From Luteimonas aestuarii (GTDB lineage: Bacteria; Pseudomonadota; Gammaproteobacteria; Xanthomonadales; Xanthomonadaceae), in assembly GCF_004357985.1 (NCBI RefSeq), contig NZ_SMTF01000005.1, positions 165,019 to 229,018 of the forward strand: a stretch of DNA of 64,000 nt, given 5' to 3'. The notes beneath the pieces were generated by a model that did not search any database, was not told where the DNA came from, and saw only the letters and a list, made by a program, of their open reading frames with translations. Below, piece by piece: positions 46,848-56,463 of this stretch (its first letter is position 1; the number at the start of each line of letters is the position of its first letter). The position numbers were made by a program, and so were the translations under genes.

Positions 46848-48455
46848 TTGCCGATCTCCAGCGCCCCCCCTAGTGGCGGCACGCCCGCCTCCGGCATCGA
46901 GCACCAACTCGTCCAGGTACGCAACGCGATCAGGACCGGCGACCTCGCGCGCGCCCGCAAGATCAGCGATGCCATGCTGGCCGCGCAACCCCATCATCCC
47001 GGCGTCCTGATCCAGCGATCCAGGCTGGAGTCCGTCGACGACAACTATCGACTGGCGCGCGGTTACACCCTGTCCGCGTATCGCGCCGGCATCCGCAACA
47101 AGCGGCAATGCATGCAGCTGCTACGCCGACTCAAGACGTTCAACCTCATCCCCGAGTTGCACGACTTCATTCCGCGCATTCCGCCGACACTGTCCGAGGA
47201 CCCCGACGTTGCGTTGCTGCTCTCGTTGCTGATGCAGGTCCTCAACCAGCCGCAATCGGCCCTGCAACACGTGCAAGCGGCTGCAGCGCGACATCCCGGC
47301 TCCAGCGCATTGCAGTCCGAGATCGGACTGGCGATGACCCACCTCGGGCGTTTCGACGAGGCCGAGCGGCATTTCATGGAGTCGCTACGCATCAACCCCG
47401 GCCATGCGCCTGCGTGGTGGCATCTGTCGCGCTTGCCGCGGCATGGGGGCGGGTCCATCCACGTTGACGCATTGAAGCGCGAAACAAGCCGTGCGAACGC
47501 GCCTGCGAACAAGGCGCTGCTCGCGTATGCCCTTCATCGGGAACTCGATGGCGCGGGACACCATGCCGACGCCGCCGACGCCTTGGACCTGGCCTGCAAG
47601 ACGATGCGGCAAGTGGTGGATTACTCGGCGGAGGACAACAAGCGGCTGTTTTCGATGCTCAAGGCGCTGCCGGCCGATGGGTCGAGCCCTCCATCCATGA
47701 TGTCGGACGCCCCGTTCACCCCCGTCTTCATTGTAGGCATGCACCGCTCGGGCACGACGTTACTGGAGCATCTGCTGTCCGGGCACACGGAAATCTGCGC
47801 GGGCGGGGAATTGTATGACTTCACCAGCCAGCTGAGATTGGCGGCAGATCACCATTGCAGCACAGAACTGGATCACCAGATCATCCAGGCGTCGGGCGGT
47901 TTCGACTATGCCAGCATTGGGGCAGGCTATCTTGACTCAGTGGCCTATCGTTACCCCGGCCAGCGCTTCGTGACCGACAAGCTCCCCTCGAACTTCCTCA
48001 ATCTCGGGTTCATCCTGCGCGCCTTGCCGGGCGCCAGGATCCTGCACATGTCACGCGACCCGATCGAAACCTGCTTCTCCAGCCTCCGCGAGCCATTCTC
48101 GGAAACCACCTGCCGCTATTCATACGACCAAGTGGAGTTGGCCGACTACTATCGGGAGTATTTTGCATTGATGCAGCACTGGCGCCAGCGCTTCCCCGGT
48201 CGGATCCACGACGTGACCTACGCCGCGCTCGCCGCGGATCCCGCTTCGGAACTCAAGCGCGTGGCCGCGCACCTCGGGGTCGAATACCAGTCGGCCATGC
48301 TGGAGGCGGAAGCGAACTCGCAGAGCGTCAATACCGCAAGCGCGGTCCAGGTCCGGCGCAAGCCGAGCCTGCCCTTGCGTCCCAAGTGGCAACCCTACAG
48401 CGAGTACCTCACGCCACTTGTGTGGAGGCTGTCGGAGATCGGCCAGCGCTACTGA
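46848..48455 (+). CDS. TPR-sulfotransferase 1
   Basis: A 535-residue protein with N-terminal TPR-like helices (about residues 15-250) and a C-terminal PAPS-dependent sulfotransferase domain. The 5'-phosphosulfate loop is FIVGMHRSGTTLLEHLL (about 294-310), and the 3'-phosphate site is ARILHMSRDPIETCFSSLRE with Arg403 and Ser411. The catalytic domain resembles tyrosylprotein-sulfotransferase-like bacterial enzymes. Relatives sulfate proteins, peptides or glycans; the acceptor is unknown. The start is TTG at 46848 with AGCAGGAT upstream. Its 3' end overlaps the convergent methyltransferase gene by 7 bases. It is a paralogue of the gene at 50070-51629. Confidence 0.88.
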   Translation: MPISSAPPSGGTPASGIEHQLVQVRNAIRTGDLARARKISDAMLAAQPHHPGVLIQRSRLESVDDNYRLARGYTLSAYRAGIRNKRQCMQLLRRLKTFNLIPELHDFIPRIPPTLSEDPDVALLLSLLMQVLNQPQSALQHVQAAAARHPGSSALQSEIGLAMTHLGRFDEAERHFMESLRINPGHAPAWWHLSRLPRHGGGSIHVDALKRETSRANAPANKALLAYALHRELDGAGHHADAADALDLACKTMRQVVDYSAEDNKRLFSMLKALPADGSSPPSMMSDAPFTPVFIVGMHRSGTTLLEHLLSGHTEICAGGELYDFTSQLRLAADHHCSTELDHQIIQASGGFDYASIGAGYLDSVAYRYPGQRFVTDKLPSNFLNLGFILRALPGARILHMSRDPIETCFSSLREPFSETTCRYSYDQVELADYYREYFALMQHWRQRFPGRIHDVTYAALAADPASELKRVAAHLGVEYQSAMLEAEANSQSVNTASAVQVRRKPSLPLRPKWQPYSEYLTPLVWRLSEIGQRY

Positions 48456-50047
48456 ACGGGCGACCTCGACAGGACTGCGGACTGCTCCATGCGCTGGAGC
48501 ATGTCGGCAACGGCTGCCGAGGCATGCGTACCCAGGTCGTTGTTTCCGTCCACGGGTGGCGACAAGCGCCCATCGCGCAGGGCGTCGACTGTCGCTGCGA
48601 TCAGCTCCGCCCGGTCCACGGTGCCATCCATCAACGGGAACAGCAGGCGGTCGATATCCATCACCTCCACGCTGTCGTGCCATGCGTTCGCGACGTGCTT
48701 GCGGTGCGGGGCCAGCGAGGCAAGCTGCTTCCGCACGACGGGATCCACGACAGGCCGGTCGCCGCTGGCAGGCACCACGGCCACCGCGGCCAGGCGCACC
48801 TGCGCCATGCCACGGAGCACCAGCTTCTCGCACAGTTCGTCGATCGCACCGCCGAGCACCTCGGCCGATACGGCGTCATTCCCGCCTTGCGTCTGGTAGG
48901 CGTACCTGATCATTTCGTCGCGCGTCACCGTGCCCGGCCATGTCTTGGCCAGCAGGTCGATGGCTTGCTTGATCCCGCTCAGGGCGACGCTGATGTTCGC
49001 CGTATTCGGTGGCGCCACGAACTCCTGCGGCTGTCCATCCAGCACGATCGGCCCGCCCACGGTGGCCAGGCGCGATGCGAAGTGCATGCCGTGCAATGCC
49101 CCTCTATCGAGTTCCCAGCGTAGACCGGCCGCGCGCTCGGCATGAACCAGCAGGGTTTGCCGGAACACGCGGCTCACCGCGAAATCCAGGTATTGCTCCA
49201 CGCGCACCTGGTCCCCGCCAAGCGCGCCGTAGAGTTGGCGCGACAACTCCGGGTTGTAGTTCGATGGCATCATCATGGATGGCTGCGCCTCGCCGAGATA
49301 GGCGAGCCCATGCTTCTCCACGCGCCGGACGAACTCGTGGAAGTAACACGGCTGGTTGTAGGGCGCGAGGTATTCGTGGGCCACGTAGTCGATCGGTCCG
49401 TTCATGACCTGCGCCATGCACTCGTCCACCGCTGCGGCGGTCAGCCCGCCCGCCAGTGCCGTCTGCTTCAGGAAACCCAGCATGGACCGGCCATAGGCCA
49501 CCTGCTCGGTCGCAGTCGGTCGCGCGCCGCCGTGCATCAGCATTGCGTCGCGGACGATCTCCTTCGTCTTCCAACCGGGATAAGTGTTGTAGCTGATGTA
49601 AGCCACGCCATCCGGGGCAAGGCAGCGATGGATCAATGCCAGCATCGCTTCCTGCACTTGTCGGGGGACCCAGCTGTAGACGCCATGGGCGATGATGTAA
49701 TCGAACTCGCCGAGCGACTCTGCGTCGAGCTCGAGCAAGTCCGCTTCGACCAGGGAGATATTGCCGATCCCGAGCCGGTCGATCACCCCCTTTCCTTCGT
49801 CGATCTGGATGCGCGAGATATCCACGCCAACGGCCTTGCATGCGGGGTGGCGCAATGCGACCGGCACGAGGTTGCCGCCTGCCCCGCAGCCCAGTTCAAG
49901 GACACGTGCAGTCGCTATCCCGGCCGACGGTAGTCCGAACAGGCTGGCAACGGCGGCAAGCTGCTCTGGCGCGCTGTACTGGTATGCATACGAACTGTAG
50001 GGCAGGTCGTCGTAGCGCGCTCTGGTTTCGTGGTTGACGGGTTCCAT
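48449..50047 (-). CDS. SAM-dependent methyltransferase with methyltransferase regulatory domain
   Basis: A 532-residue protein. The N-terminal class I methyltransferase domain (about residues 35-190) carries the SAM loop VLELGCGAGGNLVPVALRHP, acidic VGVDISRIQIDEGKG and the catalytic-region VYSWVPRQVQEAMLALIHR. The second half matches the PF10119-type methyltransferase regulatory domain (YLAPYNQPCYFHEFVRRVEK, then LYGALGGDQVRVEQYLDFAV). The substrate is unknown. It is transcribed with TPR-sulfotransferase 2, 22 bases apart, and meets TPR-sulfotransferase 1 end to end. ATG 50047 begins MEPVNHETRARYDDLPYSSY, usual for this family. Confidence 0.88.
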   Translation of the reverse strand: MEPVNHETRARYDDLPYSSYAYQYSAPEQLAAVASLFGLPSAGIATARVLELGCGAGGNLVPVALRHPACKAVGVDISRIQIDEGKGVIDRLGIGNISLVEADLLELDAESLGEFDYIIAHGVYSWVPRQVQEAMLALIHRCLAPDGVAYISYNTYPGWKTKEIVRDAMLMHGGARPTATEQVAYGRSMLGFLKQTALAGGLTAAAVDECMAQVMNGPIDYVAHEYLAPYNQPCYFHEFVRRVEKHGLAYLGEAQPSMMMPSNYNPELSRQLYGALGGDQVRVEQYLDFAVSRVFRQTLLVHAERAAGLRWELDRGALHGMHFASRLATVGGPIVLDGQPQEFVAPPNTANISVALSGIKQAIDLLAKTWPGTVTRDEMIRYAYQTQGGNDAVSAEVLGGAIDELCEKLVLRGMAQVRLAAVAVVPASGDRPVVDPVVRKQLASLAPHRKHVANAWHDSVEVMDIDRLLFPLMDGTVDRAELIAATVDALRDGRLSPPVDGNNDLGTHASAAVADMLQRMEQSAVLSRSPVQ

Positions 50048-50069
50048 GGCTCTCCGGGCCGCGCGGGCC

Positions 50070-51629
50070 TCAATGCAGGCCGTCGATCAGCGGCTGTAGG
50101 TATTTCTCGTAGGGCGCCCATTTGGGTACGTCGCGCACCACCACCTTCTCCCGGACCTGCACCGCACTGGCCGTGGCGACGCTTTTGCCATGCGAGTCTG
50201 GTTGCAACAGTTTGTCGGTGAACGGGAAGCCGCAGAAGTCGGCGACCTTGCGCATCGTCGCCTCGGTATTGCGGGTCAGGTCGGCATAGGTGACGTCCAG
50301 GATGCGACCCGGGAACATCGAATGCCAATGCTGCATCAGGTCACGATACTGGTTGTTGTAGTCCGCCAACTCGACCTGGTCGTACGAGTAGGCCGCCGCG
50401 TGGGCGAACAGCTCGCGGAAGTTGGAGAAGCAGGTTTCCACCGGATCACGCGACATGTGGATGATCTTGGCGTGGGGCATCGCCTGGCAGATGAACCCCA
50501 CATTCATGTGGTTGGGCGGCCACTTGTCGGTGATGTGCGTATGTCCATTCAATCGCCAGGCCACGCCCTGCATGTACTGGCGGCCGAGTTCGGCGAAATC
50601 CACCCCGGGGACGCGGTCGATGGCCACCGGGTCGATCGCACTGGGGAAATAGTGATCCGTCGCAAGGCGAATGCGCGCGGCCATGTCGTGCAATTCGCCA
50701 GCGTTGAACACGCCGGGGTCGCCACCCATGAGTTGCTCCAGCAACGTCGTGCCGGATCGGTACATGCCGACGATGAAGACCGGGGTGAATCCCTCGCCTC
50801 GCGCAGCCACCGGCGGTTGGACCGGCATCTGCTTCAGCTTCGAGAACAGGCGGCGCGTGTCTTCCATATCGTAGCCGTGCGCCGCACGGTGCATGCGACT
50901 GGCCGTATCCAGCGCGGCGAAGGCGCCCGCGACGTCCCCGAGGTCGTCAAGCTCCTTGTGCAGCGCATAAAGCAGCCTCGTCTTGTCCACCGCCTTCTGC
51001 GAGGGCCTGTCCAGTGCGCGACGGATGGCGTCGACATGGTGGTTGTCCGCATTCCATTTGCGCATCCACGCCAGCACCCAGTAGGCATTCGCGTAGCCCG
51101 GGTCCTGGCGGAGGCACGCCATGATGTCCGCCTCGGCGTCGTCGAAACGACCGAGGAACAGTTCCATGGTCGCCCTGGCAAGGCGAAGCGACGGCATCTG
51201 CGGTGCCTGCCGCATGGCGAGGGTCACGAAGTCGATCGCGCTGGCCTGGTCGCCGAGCCAGCTCAACTGGGCGGACACCAGGTGCAGGGTCTTGGGGTCC
51301 GCCATGCCACGCAGGAAGGGCGAGGCATCGATGTAGCGGCGCATGGCGGCCGATTCCTCGAAATGCCTGAGGCACAACAGGACGCTGGGGACCAAGGCCG
51401 GCAGCCCCGTCGCGGAAGGCAGGGCGCGCAACGCGTACTCACGCCCCTTCCGGTAATTGTCGTTCGCCCTGGCTTCGAAACTCGACAGGTGCAGGAAGGC
51501 TTCGGGATTCTCGCCTGACTCCAGCACCTTGCGGTAATGCGCCGTGGCACCCGCCATGTCCCTGGCCGCGATCGCCTGTCGCGCGCGCGACAACCATTCA
51601 TCGATGTGCGGCATAACCCCGTTCGTCAT
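50070..51629 (-). CDS. TPR-sulfotransferase 2
   Basis: A 519-residue paralogue of TPR-sulfotransferase 1. TPR-like helices fill residues about 10-250 (RARQAIAARDMAGATAHYRK, LGRFDDAEADIMACLRQDPG). The sulfotransferase domain has FIVGMYRSGTTLLEQLMGG as the PAPS loop (about 285-303) and AKIIHMSRDPVETCFSNFRE as the 3'-phosphate site. Near the end, TASAVQVREKVVVRDVPKWA matches the corresponding TASAVQVRRKPSLPLRPKWQ of copy 1. It lies between TonB receptor 2 and the methyltransferase, mirroring the position of copy 1 in the other arm. The acceptor is unknown. Confidence 0.88.
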   Translation of the reverse strand: MTNGVMPHIDEWLSRARQAIAARDMAGATAHYRKVLESGENPEAFLHLSSFEARANDNYRKGREYALRALPSATGLPALVPSVLLCLRHFEESAAMRRYIDASPFLRGMADPKTLHLVSAQLSWLGDQASAIDFVTLAMRQAPQMPSLRLARATMELFLGRFDDAEADIMACLRQDPGYANAYWVLAWMRKWNADNHHVDAIRRALDRPSQKAVDKTRLLYALHKELDDLGDVAGAFAALDTASRMHRAAHGYDMEDTRRLFSKLKQMPVQPPVAARGEGFTPVFIVGMYRSGTTLLEQLMGGDPGVFNAGELHDMAARIRLATDHYFPSAIDPVAIDRVPGVDFAELGRQYMQGVAWRLNGHTHITDKWPPNHMNVGFICQAMPHAKIIHMSRDPVETCFSNFRELFAHAAAYSYDQVELADYNNQYRDLMQHWHSMFPGRILDVTYADLTRNTEATMRKVADFCGFPFTDKLLQPDSHGKSVATASAVQVREKVVVRDVPKWAPYEKYLQPLIDGLH

Positions 51630-51660
51630 GTCTTGCGGTTCTACTGGTCCATCTTACATG

Positions 51661-51688
51661 CAAAAAAAGGGGCCCCGGACGGGGCCCC
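51661..51688 (-). terminator. Intrinsic terminator after TonB receptor 2
   Basis: On the minus strand GGGGCCCC-GTCC-GGGGCCCC is followed directly by TTTTTTTG, 24 bases after the receptor stop codon. It is a textbook rho-independent terminator. It would separate receptor 2 from the downstream sulfotransferase-methyltransferase genes, as the similar GGGGCCC terminator does after receptor 1. Confidence 0.92.
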
Positions 51689-51711
51689 TCGTTGACTCGC
51701 CAGAGCTGCGA

Positions 51712-54336
51712 TTACCAGTTCTGGGTGTAGCGGAAGTACACCTCGCGGCCGATGCCGTAGTACAGCGAGCTGTTGTAGTACGGCGGGGTGAAGCCGAACT
51801 GGTCGAGGCGCGGCTCCTTGCCGGTCACGTTGATCGCGCCGATGGTGAACCGGCCTTCCCAAGGTGCCTTGTAACTGACCGACACGTCATGGGTGATGTA
51901 CGCCTTGTCGTTGCCGCAATTCGTGGACAGGTAGCCGAAGTCCACGATGTCCTGGCAGGTATAGCCCAGGTCGTTGACCAGGTAGTCCTCGGTGTACGAC
52001 ACGGTCTGGTCCATGGCGTTGATCGCCCATGCCAGCGAGAAGTTGCCCTTCTCCCATTCGTTGAGCAGCGTCGCGCGCCACTGGGGCGTGTCGGTGGTGT
52101 TGATGAAGTCGGTCGTGTCGGAGTTCGGGCCACCCGTCTCGAACTTGTTGATCCAGCTGACCTGCAGGTTGTTCCTCAACGAACCATAGGCACCCAGATC
52201 CAGCCTGGTCACGGCGCTGAAATCGAAGCCATCGGTTTCGATGAAGCCCTCGTTGGCGTAACCGGCACGCACCTGGAGGAGCGCGTTGGTCACCGGGTCG
52301 CGGACGGTGTACAGGCTGGCCGGCAGGAAGGTGCCGTTACGTTCGCGGTTGATGACCGTCTGCGCCGAGAAGAACCGGATCGAATTGGTCAGCTCGATGT
52401 TGTAGTAGTCGAGCTTCAGGCTCAGCCAGTCGGTCGGGTCCCACACCACGCCAGCGGACCACTGCTTGGAATCTTCCGGCTCCAGGTCGGGGGTCGCCAC
52501 GCGCAGGCCGTCGATCTGCAGCGTCGAGCCCGGGGGCTGGCCGTAAGCGATGGCGGTGTCCGCGTCGACGACACTGTCGGCGGAGAAGGCATCCTTCGAG
52601 TTGAGGATGGTGAGCGGCGGAGCGCGGAAGCCTTCGCCGTAGCTGGCACGCAGCGTCAGCCTGTCCAGAGGCTGGTAACGGAGCGAGATCTTCGGCACGA
52701 ACGAATCGCCGAAGTCCGAGTACGAGTCATAACGCGCTGCCACGTTGACTTCGAACTGGCTGGTGAACGGCAGCAGCCATTCGAAGTATGCCGACGTGTA
52801 GTCGCGCGAACCCGAACTTGAGTTACCCGACGAACCACCGATGTTGCCGGCTTCGGACTGCGAGTCATAGATGTCGGCGAAATCCTGCTTGTGGTGCTCC
52901 GCACCGACGACCAGGCCCGACAGTCCACCCGACAGTTCGAACAGGTCGAAGGTGCCGATGGCGTAGATCTCGTCTTCCTTGAAGAAGCTGTCGCGGCCGG
53001 TGGTTGCACGAACGGCGCCAAGCACGCTTTCCGGGTTGCCGAGCGGATCGAAGATATTGTACTGGCCACTCTGGATCAGCGCGGTAGCAATCGGGATGTT
53101 GACGTAGTTGCGGCCCAGCGACTGGAACTTGGACTCGGCGCGACGAATGCCGAAGTCCACTGCCACGCTGTCGGTCGCCTGCCAGTTGAAGCCAAGGGTG
53201 GTGTCGTAGGTATCGGTGTCGTCGAAGTTGTCGCGCGGGCCGATGGCGGCGAAGCGGTGCTTGAGCACCACGTCCTGGCCGGTCGTGTTGTTGGGGCTTG
53301 CGGCCGGGATGAAGATACCCGTGTCAGCCAGGGTCGGCGCGAAGCGGCCGAAGCTGCTCACGCGGGTCAGGCTGGAGTTCAGGTAGACCGACCAGTCGTC
53401 GGTGATCTGGTAATCACCGCGAAGGAACAGCGACTTCTGCTCGAGCGAAGCCGTGTCGGCCGCGACCAGGTTGTAGTCGTAACGGCAGACCGCGCCATCC
53501 TGCCAGAAGCCGGGGTTGTCACAGCCACCGGGCACGGAGGAAATGAACTTGCCCGGCGAAACATTGCCGTTGATCGGATTGACCGCCGGGACGTAGTAGT
53601 TGTTGGCGTTGGACGACGGGCCCCTGCGCCCCTGCATCCACGGCAGGTTGCGAATGTAGGAAATGTCGCGGTTGGCGTACGACACACCACCGAGCATGCG
53701 ACCGCGCTCGCCGGCGATGCCAGCGACGACGGACCCGGACTCGGTGTCGCCACCGTACTGCGCGTTGCCGATGCCGACAGTGGCCTCGACGCCGTTGAAG
53801 TCCTTGCGGGTGATGATGTTGACCACGCCGCCGATGGCGTCCGCGCCGTAAATGGCGGAGGCACCGTCGGTCAGGATTTCAACGCGCTCGACTGCCGCCA
53901 GCGGGATGGAGTTGAGGTCGGAACCCGCCTCGCTGAACTGCGGGGAGAGCGGCAGGCGACGGCCATCGATCAGGATCAGGCTGCGACCGCCGCCCAAGCC
54001 ACGCAGGCTCAGCTCGGACATCGACTGCGCCGATGAACCGGAGGCAGGCTTGTTGGAACCGAACGAGTTGAAGGTGGAGTTCTGCAGCAGGTCGGCGACG
54101 GTGGTCTTGCCGCTGACCTCGATGGCCTCGCGGGTGATCACGGTGACGGGCAGCGCACCTTCGATCTCGGCGCGCTTGATGCGCGAACCGGTCACCTGGA
54201 CGCGATCGAGCGTGGCGGCGGAGGTGTTCTCGGCGGGTTCAGCGTCTTGCGCAACTGCACTGGCGGGTACGACGGATGCAGCACCGACGAACAGCGCGAG
54301 CTTGATTGCGCCCGGCAGTTTCTTGAGATTTGTCAT
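51712..54336 (-). CDS. TonB-dependent receptor 2 (VTGSRIKR type)
   Basis: An 874-residue outer-membrane receptor paralogous to receptor 1. The signal peptide ends near VPASAVAQ, followed by ATLDRVQVTGSRIKRAEIEG. The plug (about residues 50-175) contains LSLRGLGGGRSLILIDGRR and VERVEILTDGASAIYGADAI, and the barrel ends in GREVYFRYTQNW with the C-terminal aromatic needed for outer-membrane assembly. The ligand is unknown. ATG 54336 is preferred because the signal peptide follows; the frame is open 35 codons upstream. The 247 bases upstream to pckG are AT-rich and hold no gene, and probably contain its promoter. Confidence 0.93.
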   Translation of the reverse strand: MTNLKKLPGAIKLALFVGAASVVPASAVAQDAEPAENTSAATLDRVQVTGSRIKRAEIEGALPVTVITREAIEVSGKTTVADLLQNSTFNSFGSNKPASGSSAQSMSELSLRGLGGGRSLILIDGRRLPLSPQFSEAGSDLNSIPLAAVERVEILTDGASAIYGADAIGGVVNIITRKDFNGVEATVGIGNAQYGGDTESGSVVAGIAGERGRMLGGVSYANRDISYIRNLPWMQGRRGPSSNANNYYVPAVNPINGNVSPGKFISSVPGGCDNPGFWQDGAVCRYDYNLVAADTASLEQKSLFLRGDYQITDDWSVYLNSSLTRVSSFGRFAPTLADTGIFIPAASPNNTTGQDVVLKHRFAAIGPRDNFDDTDTYDTTLGFNWQATDSVAVDFGIRRAESKFQSLGRNYVNIPIATALIQSGQYNIFDPLGNPESVLGAVRATTGRDSFFKEDEIYAIGTFDLFELSGGLSGLVVGAEHHKQDFADIYDSQSEAGNIGGSSGNSSSGSRDYTSAYFEWLLPFTSQFEVNVAARYDSYSDFGDSFVPKISLRYQPLDRLTLRASYGEGFRAPPLTILNSKDAFSADSVVDADTAIAYGQPPGSTLQIDGLRVATPDLEPEDSKQWSAGVVWDPTDWLSLKLDYYNIELTNSIRFFSAQTVINRERNGTFLPASLYTVRDPVTNALLQVRAGYANEGFIETDGFDFSAVTRLDLGAYGSLRNNLQVSWINKFETGGPNSDTTDFINTTDTPQWRATLLNEWEKGNFSLAWAINAMDQTVSYTEDYLVNDLGYTCQDIVDFGYLSTNCGNDKAYITHDVSVSYKAPWEGRFTIGAINVTGKEPRLDQFGFTPPYYNSSLYYGIGREVYFRYTQNW

Positions 54337-54583
54337 TGGGGATCTTTCTCGAAGAGTGGGACAGCGAGAGGTCCAGAATTTCCGGGCCAATGGGTCGACC
54401 GCCGTCAGGTGCTGGCGGAAGGTGGCGGAAGAATAATGCAATTTTTACAAAAAAAGGAAGTGCAAACAGGCATCCGTGACTTATGGGATAGTCAGCATTA
54501 ATCCTTTGAAAAACAGATGGTTATGCAAACCCAGTGAAGAACGGACGTAGCTCCATTCGGTTGTTGCCCCGGGTTCAGCAAGG

Positions 54584-56365
54584 TCAAGCCGGGTCGCTCG
54601 ATCCAAGGCCAACCGGCAGCCGGACGCCATACGCGTTCAGGTCCGCCACCGCCGCATCGCGCTCGACGGCCCATGCGTCATGTTCAATGCCCAGCAAGCG
54701 ATCCAGGTCCTCCGTTGCGAGGGCGATGTCATCCAGGTCCAGTTGCGTCCGGGTGGGCAACAGGCCGATGTCGCTGTCCTCGCCGGACACCACGCTACCG
54801 TCCACGCGCGCCACCATCCACTCCAGCACCCGGATGTTCTCACCGAAGCCGGGCCACAGGAACTTGCCGTCCTCGCCCTTGCGGAACCAGTTGACGTGGA
54901 AGATCTTCGGCAGCTTCGCGCCGGGCTTGTCGAACGACAGCCAGTGCGCAAAGTAGTCGCCGAAGTGGTAGCCGCAGAATGGCTTCATCGCCATCGGGTC
55001 GCGGCGCATCACGCCGACGGCGCCGGTCGCGGCGGCCGTGGTCTCCGACCCCATCGAGGCGCCGACCTGCACGCCGTGGGTCCAGTCGCGCGCCTCGAAT
55101 ACCAGCGGCACCAGGGTGGAGCGACGGCCGCCGAAGACGATGGCCGAGATCGGCACGCCCTGCGGATCCTCCGCGCGCGGCGACCAGCTGGGGCACTGCC
55201 GCGCACGGACGGTGAAACGTGCATTGGGATGCGCCGCCGGACCGTTGGCCGGGTCGAAGGGGCGTCCCTGCCAGTCGAATGCCGGCACGCGGTCGTCCAG
55301 TCCTTCCCACCAGGGCTGGTTGTCGTCGGTGACGGCGACATTCGTATAGATGGTGTCGCGCTGGATCATGGCCAGCGCGTTCGGGTTGGTCTTGGCCGAG
55401 GTGCCCGGGGCCACGCCGAAATAGCCGGCCTCGGGATTGATCGCCCACAGCCGGCCGTCCTCGCCGGGATGCATCCAGCAGATGTCGTCGCCGACCGTGG
55501 TGACCTTCCATCCCTTGGCGCGGTACGACGCCGGCGGGATCAGCATCGCCAGGTTTGTCTTGCCGCAGGCGCTGGGGAAGGCGGCGGCGATGTAATGGGT
55601 GTCGCCGGCCGGCGTCTCCAGCCCGAGGATCAGCATGTGTTCGGCCAGCCAGCCTTCCTGCCGGGCCTGCCATGACGCGAGCCGCAGTGCGTGGCATTTC
55701 TTGCCCAGCAGCGCGTTGCCGCCGTAGCCGGAACCAAAGGACTTGATTGCCAGGTCCTCGGGGAAATGCATGATGAAGCGGCGTTCGGGATCCAGCTCGC
55801 CGGTCGAATGCAGCCCGCGCACGAAGACCTTGCCGTCCGCGCCTTCGCGTTCGATCCGCGACAGCGCGTCCACGCCCATGCGCGTCATCAGTCGCATGTT
55901 GGCGACGACGTACGGCGAGTCGGTGATCTCCACCCCGCAGCGCGCCAGCGGCGAATCGATCGGGCCCATGCAGTACGGGACCACGTACAGCGTCCGGCCG
56001 CGCATGCAGCCATCGAACAGCGCATCCATCTTCGCGTGCGCGTCGGCGGGGGGCATCCAGTGGTTGTTGGGGCCGGCGTCGTCGCGCTCGCGCGTACACA
56101 CGAAGGTCAGGTGCTCGACGCGGGCCACGTCGTCGGGATCGGACCGGTGCAGGTAGCAGCCCGGATGCGTCTGCTGGTTCAGCGGCAGCAAGGTTCCCTC
56201 GGCCACCATGCCTTCCAGCAGTGACGCGTACTCGGCGTCGCTGCCGTCGCACCAGTGGATCGCGTCGGGACGCGTGAGCGCCGCAACCTCGGCGACCCAA
56301 TCATTGAGCGCAGCCAGACGGCTGCCATGCGCAGGCGACGCCTGCGGGCGCGGAACGGCATTCAT
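54584..56365 (-). CDS. pckG: Phosphoenolpyruvate carboxykinase (GTP)
   Basis: A 593-residue cytosolic enzyme converting oxaloacetate and GTP to phosphoenolpyruvate, CO2 and GDP for gluconeogenesis. The P-loop-like kinase motif with the hyper-reactive cysteine, AAAFPSACGKTNLAMLIPP, and the downstream KVTTVGDDICWMHPGEDGRL are clear. FGSGYGGNALLGKKCHALRL is the substrate-binding block of the GTP class. ATG 56365 has GGGAGGA upstream; a longer in-frame start is less likely. A 20-bp palindrome lies about 100 bases upstream. Confidence 0.96.
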   Translation of the reverse strand: MNAVPRPQASPAHGSRLAALNDWVAEVAALTRPDAIHWCDGSDAEYASLLEGMVAEGTLLPLNQQTHPGCYLHRSDPDDVARVEHLTFVCTRERDDAGPNNHWMPPADAHAKMDALFDGCMRGRTLYVVPYCMGPIDSPLARCGVEITDSPYVVANMRLMTRMGVDALSRIEREGADGKVFVRGLHSTGELDPERRFIMHFPEDLAIKSFGSGYGGNALLGKKCHALRLASWQARQEGWLAEHMLILGLETPAGDTHYIAAAFPSACGKTNLAMLIPPASYRAKGWKVTTVGDDICWMHPGEDGRLWAINPEAGYFGVAPGTSAKTNPNALAMIQRDTIYTNVAVTDDNQPWWEGLDDRVPAFDWQGRPFDPANGPAAHPNARFTVRARQCPSWSPRAEDPQGVPISAIVFGGRRSTLVPLVFEARDWTHGVQVGASMGSETTAAATGAVGVMRRDPMAMKPFCGYHFGDYFAHWLSFDKPGAKLPKIFHVNWFRKGEDGKFLWPGFGENIRVLEWMVARVDGSVVSGEDSDIGLLPTRTQLDLDDIALATEDLDRLLGIEHDAWAVERDAAVADLNAYGVRLPVGLGSSDPA

Positions 56366-56463
56366 CGGTGGTCCTCCCAAAACAGAACCGGCATCGCTGC
56401 CGAAAAGTGTCGCAATGGCGCGAGTGTATCGGGGCAAGCGCGAAGTCGCTCGCGGCAATGCCA

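Noticed and set aside
51661..51688. GGGGCCCC repeats at 43.18 and 51.66 kb as ends of a mobile element around the cluster
   Set aside because: Each is a hairpin with a T-run placed just after a receptor gene. They differ in loop and length and no target duplications flank them, so terminators are the simpler reading.
40368..54336. Classical RiPP or tryptophan-halogenase/TonB locus
   Set aside because: There is no YcaO, LanB/LanC, radical-SAM maturase, halogenase or SapC-like gene. The small proteins have Sec signals rather than RiPP leaders, so the known classes do not fit.
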